Below, piece after piece: positions 59,220-64,000 of a DNA stretch of 64,000 nucleotides. Positions within the stretch are counted from its first letter, which is position 1. Every line of letters starts with the position of its first letter. The position numbers and the translations under genes are program-made. This DNA comes from Steromphala cineraria (taxonomy: Eukaryota; Mollusca; Gastropoda; Trochida; Trochidae), in contig OU744724.1 of assembly GCA_916613615.1 (NCBI GenBank), forward strand, positions 28,444,171-28,508,170, given 5' to 3'. A model generated the notes under the pieces. It did no database searches. It was not told where the DNA came from and saw only the letters and a list, made by a program, of their open reading frames with translations.

Positions 59220-59885
59220 AAAATAAGAGATGCACATCTTTAGCTTCATTTAAGTTCAAACATCCATTAAAATGTAGAAAATTAAAATTACCCAAAACAT
59301 AATATAAGGTGCACACCTTTAGGATACCTATAAGCCATGTGTGCAATTTAAATTATATCCATTGAATGGCTTTTGAGTAGGGGATAAACAACACCCCCTA
59401 TCACACTACCATGAGCTTTCACTTGCACAAAAAATCACCTAAGTTCAACATGTCAGAAATTTGAAAAAAATTCAAAAATTGAAAAACAAAATATGAGATG
59501 CACACCCTTAGGATGCCTATAAGCCATGTGTGCAATTTAAATTAAATCCATTGAATGGTTTTTGAGGAGAAGTGGATAAACAACACCCCCTATCACACTT
59601 CTATGAGCTTTCACTTGTCCCAAAATTCACATAAGTTCAACATGACAGAAATTTGAAAAAAATAAAATAAAATTGAAAAACAAAATATGAGATGCACACC
59701 CTTAGGACGCCTAAAAGCCATGTGTGCGATTTCAATTAAATCTGTTGAATGGTTTTTGAGGAGAAGTGGATAAACAACACCCCCTATCACACTACTATGA
59801 GCTTTCATTTGTCCAAAATTTCACATAAGTTCAACATGACAGAAATTTGAAAAACAAATTAAAAATTGAAAAACAAAATATGAGA
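59220..59885. repeat. tandem repeat of about 190 bp, 3 full copies plus a partial
   Basis: Each unit contains GAGATGCACACCCTTAGGAT, AAGCCATGTGTGCAATTTAA, AACAACACCCCCTATCACAC and GAGCTTTCACTTGTCC. GCCATGTGTGC recurs at about 59335, 59525 and 59720. Length differences come from A-rich spacers. It is followed at 59925-59950 by a short hairpin (GCCCCTGCCATATATGGCGG then GGGC). Confidence 0.9.
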
Positions 59886-60544
59886 CCCTCTGTACGGACG
59901 GACAACCGAGGGTAATCCAATATGCCCCTGCCATATATGGCGGGGGCATACAAACTTTTTTCTTCAGGGACTAAATGTTAGTCTAACGTGTATATCATCA
60001 TAACTAGACTTTTAAACAAAGTATAATTATATTTTCGCTTTTAATTATCAAATTAGTATAACGTTTCGATGATAATTAAAACATGTAGGGGAATATATTA
60101 TTTGATGGTTCTAATGTAGGTTATAAATGTGAATAATAATGTTTATTCTGTGGAAGTCTTTGAATCATTCATGAAATAAACCCGATGGAAGTAGAACGTT
60201 AGTAGAAATTTCTAAAAGTGCTCACAAAAAGGGGGTGACCAGCAACCGGTTATGTGGTTCAACATTGAGCATGATAATCAAACTCAAACTCAAGAAATCC
60301 TCTAATATGATTACTTAAAAATATTTGATCAAAATGGCAGATCCTTTTATGTTATGTTTTGTTATTTACTTTTGAAGAATTAATTTTTAATCAGCCACAT
60401 TACTCTTAAGTTGATGAATTCACGTAAAAGTTTTATAACATTCCCTTTACTATTTAAGTTAATTATAAAACGTATTATGATCGTCTCTTTATAATTTCAT
60501 ATAATGATTATGAGACAGACTGAGGTCAAAAGCTTCGGCTAGAG

Positions 60545-60612
60545 GGATATCTCTTTAGCTGAACAGGTAGAGTGTCTTACCCTCAACTCGAAGGTCCGGG
60601 GTTCGAATCCAA
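60545..60612 (+). repeat. tRNA-like SINE head 1
   Basis: GAGGGATATCTCTTTAGCTG then the B box GGGGTTCGAATCCAA. It resembles the second head at 60858 but has more mismatches in the stems. Confidence 0.5.
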
Positions 60613-60857
60613 CTTGACGAAAAAATATTGGAATTTCACTCCCGCTACATTTGGCGCCAAACGTCGGCTGCGACTGTTATTTAATGTCACAAACACGTTT
60701 AAGTCCTTTTCAGGTTTGGTAATTCTTATTAAACTGGTATGTAAATCCTTCATATAGGCATATCTCCCGAATGTTAGACTCGAGGACGAGTCACATTGTG
60801 GAGGAGGTGAATGTGATAGCGTTAGGTCAAAAGCAATCATCCCGGCTTCGGCTGGAG

Positions 60858-60935
60858 GGATATCTCTTTCGCTCAACAGGTTGAGTGCTTGACTCTCAAC
60901 CCGGAGGTCCCGGGTTCGAATCCCTCTGGGTTTTC
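60858..60935 (+). repeat. tRNA-like SINE head 2
   Basis: GAGGGAT pairs with ATCCCTC as an acceptor-like stem. TCGCTCAACAGGTTGAGTGC resembles a D arm, and CCCGGGTTCGAATCCC is a strong B box and T arm. The anticodon arm is irregular. The copy about 315 bp upstream shares the preceding 'ggtcaaaag' and 'gcttcggct' sequence, so a SINE is more likely than a working tRNA gene. Confidence 0.5.
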
Positions 60936-60970
60936 TACAATTACAATCAATGATTAACACTCAATGAGGT

Positions 60971-63900
60971 TTATTTGGTGACTTTATCTACATACACTGA
61001 CAACTGATTACCGCCTTGCAGTGTAAAGAAGCCGTCTCCATTTCTGGACAAAGCAGTGTCTATTGAATGCTCATGTGACGTCACTTCCTTTCCCTGGTTT
61101 AAGACGGCAGTGAATACGTTGACATCCGTCATGTCATAGAACATTGTATGACCTTTGTACTTAATTAACATCCCTTTCCCATCAGATGAAAGATCACACT
61201 TAACAGGAAAAGAATCAATTTGATTCTGTTTAACATCTGATGACTTCGTCGGAGGATTCGGAGTACTTGGCGTATTCAACACCACATGATGTGCAGCTCG
61301 AAGTATGATCGTAGCCCCTCCCCATGCTCCCCACGCATGCGCCGGAATCTCACCCATAGACACCTGGTCACGTGACCCGGACATGATGAACAAGTTTCCT
61401 TTTGGATCCGCCATGAGGCACTCCGGTGCCTTCTCCTGCCAACTAAAATTCAGATTTAGAATAAGAATTGGATGATAATCTTTCTGTAAACAAATAACGG
61501 TTATTTCAAGCCCATTATTATTTCATAACATGTATGTTTATTTCAAGTGACGAAACAAAGCATCATCCCTGATAAACTGTCCAGTTAACTTTGCATCGTT
61601 GTGACATGTATGTTTGAGTGATATCCAGTGAAAACTCATTCAACATACATTTTATCTCCCCACAGAGGTAGATAAAGTCATATAATGCTGATACTATCTC
61701 TGTTCTAATAAAACCAAAATCAGTGTTTTCCGGCAGTTTCCTCTGGCGGAAAAAAAAGCATAATCCATTTGAATTTCTTTATCAAATGACAACGCTTCTC
61801 GCATGGAAAGGGTGCTTCATATCACACTGTCTTTGCCATTATTGAGTAGCCGAAGTGATGATTTTTAGAACAGCGTCGCTGATTGCACAACTAACTTTGA
61901 TTGCCTCCAATCAGGTATCTCCCATTTTAGACCACAAACTCATCTAATTAGAACAGAGGTTGTATCAACGTTTTATGACTTGATCTGCCTCTGTGGGAAA
62001 AAAATGACATTTTATACACAAGTGGTGGATGTCTTAATGATATAAAACACCGTTTTTAATCGTAATGAAAATATTTGTTTTAAATATATCCCGCATACAT
62101 GTATAGCCACATTCACAATAGCGAACTCGACAATTGAAACGAAGGTTAGACGTTTAACGAAGTCACAGTTCAACTTTTTTTGTCATTTAGATTACATTGT
62201 CCTTGCTGTTTTGGGATTTTATGTTAACCTGTAATAATCGTTTATATAGTTTTGCCTCGAAATTTTTTTGAAGATAAGCAAATGGAGACAAGAGCTTATA
62301 CCCCGACCCACTCAAGCTTAATTAATTTTCAAAGCGTTCGCCTGTTGATTTCAGCGGTGGTTTTACAAGACAGGGTCTAAAATGCCGAATTAAAGTCTAA
62401 TTAAACTGTATATTGTTTTAATTATATACTCATTGCATTCCAATAGATAATGTAAATGGAGGTAATGATTTGTCATTTGAAAAAATCTACACTTCCTCTT
62501 CAATAATTTTAGAGAGTCCTTTATTTTATCTATAATTATATGCGAGTCAACTTAAAGCGGCAGTAGCACGTTTTTTGATAATTCTATATTTTAAATTTGT
62601 CACTGATCATTGTACGTTAAAGCTACATGTATTATTTTGATAGTGTCAACAATCTCATTACACAAGCCAATCATCCATAGTCAGAGGACAAGTATGAAGA
62701 TTCACAAAAAATCCATTGGCGGCCATTTTGTGTGAACACCTTTAATTCATTTTGTGTAAGAAAAAGGAACCCTTGTCTAAACTTGACATTACATATTTGA
62801 ATTATTACTGCTTTATTTAGTTTAAATACATTGTCTTTCATTTGGAACCAATAATTTTCATTTTCTGACACCACCTTATATTCCCCCTAAAAACGTGCTA
62901 CTACCCCTTTAAGATCTTACCTGTAGGTAAGTTTTTCTTGTAGCACTAGATTGGAATTCTCCAGTACCTCAGGTTCCTTGATTCTATAGATCGTGTTAGT
63001 GGCCGACCCACCTTCGCTCCCTGTGTATGCAATGTATAAACAGGATCTGTCCTGAGGACAAGGACCAACCGATATGTCCCCGCAGTCCATGTTGTGAGGT
63101 CCGTCGATTTGGAATGTTGCCTGTAAAACACCTGAAAACCATAACGCGCAAGATGAAATAGACTCGTAATGAAAAGTCTTCATGATTATGATGGTATACC
63201 CAACTTATACAAGGCGGAGGATTATTAGACCAAGGCAACATTATGTGCAATTAAAACGTTTTACGGCCAAAACTCTACATTACAACAAATTCCAAAACCA
63301 TTGAGATGCCAGGTAAAAGGAAGTACACAGCAGTCTGTGAAAATTTACTAATATTTAAGAGATATAATAATGTATAAGGTTTTGTTTACAATAGCACATA
63401 TTTGCAGTAGTTTTGTTATAATATCTTTCTTTAATGTAGGCAGGGTTAAGAAATAGAATTTTCACTATCATAATCCCTACCAGGTTTTAAAAGTTGTCAA
63501 TATATGTGGAAAAATAGGCACGTTTATCGAGTTTCACATATATAAATATGTCTTCTTTGTTGAACATTTGAGTTCTATAAAAATGAATTTTAGAACAATA
63601 AATCAACTGGCAATTGCTGAATGTAACTTATCTAAACAACAATTGAAACATTTAACTCACCTGTCTGCGGGTTGATTGCCAAAATGTTTGAAGTTGTGTC
63701 ATTTGATGTGAGTATAAACATGGTGTTCTCATGTGACACACCTGAGGCCACTCCACAAACCTGATCAAGACGATGACTACCAATCTTAACAACGTTAGGA
63801 CTCTCCGTGGTGAACGGCTTGTTCATAGATTGTGTAGATCCAAACTCTGTACTGGCAAGATTCTGAGAACCAATGGTTGAACTGGCAAGATGTTGGGGTC

Positions 63901-64000
63901 CAATTGTTGTACTGGCAAGATGCTGTGGACCAACTGTTGTACTGGCAAGATGCTGTGAACCAACTGTTGTACTGGCAAGATGCTGAGAGCCACTGGTTGT
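60971..64000 (-). CDS. extracellular propeller-like protein, 3' part (3 exons seen, 5' end beyond window)
   Basis: Exons on the minus strand are from beyond 64000 to 63661, 63131-62921 and 61442-60971 (TAA stop). Junction phases agree (1, then 2). The first visible exon starts in a 10-residue repeat (GSQHLASTTV type), then MNKPFTTESPNVVKIGSHRL and an AINPQTG turn. The middle exon has HNMDCGDISVGPCPQDRSCL and NTIYRIKEPEVL. The last has APECLMADPKGNLFIMSG, IPAHAWGAWGG, DLSSDGKGMLIKY and ALSRNGDGFFTL. Repeated strand-turn segments with D-x-G motifs and this order are typical of an uncharacterised family of secreted or membrane-anchored beta-propellers in marine invertebrates. I recognise the style but cannot name a function. 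The Ser/Thr-rich repeats suggest an O-glycosylated linker. Confidence 0.8.
61662..61994. repeat. MITE with about 50-bp terminal inverted repeats
   Basis: Left CCCCACAGAGGTAGATAAAG then TCATA...CTCTGTTCTAAT; right, inverted, CCCACAGAGGCAGATCAAGT then CATA...CTCTGTTCTAAT. Non-coding, in the intron before the last exon of the propeller-like gene. A partial relative lies at 22434-22620. Confidence 0.8.
62552..62912 (-). repeat. TTAA-flanked MITE next to a splice donor
   Basis: Complete minus-orientation copy (TTAA at 62552-62555 and 62909-62912). It ends seven bases downstream (minus strand) of the GT of the 62921 exon donor, so the transcript reads exon, GTAAGATC, TTAA, MITE. Confidence 0.9.
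63306..63600. repeat. diverged relative of the GCCAGG MITE
   Basis: It begins TGCCAGGTAAAAGGAAGTAC and keeps the internal blocks of 1937-2323 in the same order. The right terminal repeat is not recognisable. Intronic. Confidence 0.6.
63840..64000 (-). repeat. 30-bp in-frame coding repeat
   Basis: Five or more units of 30 bp (minus strand GGTCCACAGCATCTTGCCAG then TACAACAGTT) encode GPQHLASTTV and variants. The units nearest the unique coding region are the most diverged. The array continues past the window edge. Confidence 0.9.

Noticed and set aside
60858..60935. functional tRNA gene
   Set aside because: The acceptor and T arms look good, but the anticodon arm is irregular and a sibling with a shared flank lies 315 bp away, as in a SINE.

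Overview
This is a eukaryotic, AT-rich, gene-poor and repeat-dense window. Coding exons are short, have GT-AG boundaries, and are separated by introns of 0.2 to 2 kb. Nothing looks bacterial. The gene families (OATP transporter with a Kazal loop, secreted Kunitz protein, extracellular propeller-like protein), the tRNA-headed SINEs and the LINE 3' tails fit a marine invertebrate, most likely a mollusc. That taxonomic call is an inference from repeat style, not a proof.

Three multi-exon genes can be supported. (1) A plus-strand secreted cysteine-rich protein with a C-terminal Kunitz domain lies at 27273-30973 (4 exons, 168 aa, complete). (2) A complete minus-strand organic anion transporter (OATP/SLCO) lies at 42448-58007. 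It has 14 coding exons whose splice phases all agree and which sum to 693 codons plus stop. (3) The 3' part of a minus-strand propeller-like extracellular protein lies at 60971 to the window edge; its upstream exon carries 30-bp in-frame repeats and runs off the window.

The rest is mostly mobile and repetitive DNA. 1-13 kb: TTAA-flanked MITEs, a SINE pair, and a 51-bp minisatellite that keeps a 403-codon frame open. 13.5-21.3 kb: a recent tandem segmental duplication. Copy 1 holds a 1.78-kb insertion bounded by TTAA that copy 2 lacks. Both copies carry arms rich in a GTAAGGTAACT motif, and an inverted arm follows copy 2. 22-42 kb: more MITEs, a 933-bp TIR element, a 1.1-kb fold-back, hairpins, and a full Tc1-type transposon (37972-41327). 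The transposase of that transposon is cut by a second TTAA-bounded 1.8-kb insertion. 42-58 kb: the OATP gene, which has suffered three separate partial duplications at exon edges. The most striking is a 14-copy 80-bp array that multiplies the end of exon 9 together with its 5' splice site. 58-64 kb: a roughly 190-bp tandem repeat, tRNA-like SINE heads, and the propeller-like gene.

I found no CRISPR array, operon, rRNA or convincing functional tRNA gene, and no clearly new enzymatic system. The most informative signals are structural: two TTAA insertions that can each be checked against an empty site inside this same window, and the repeated duplication of exon-intron borders in one transporter gene.
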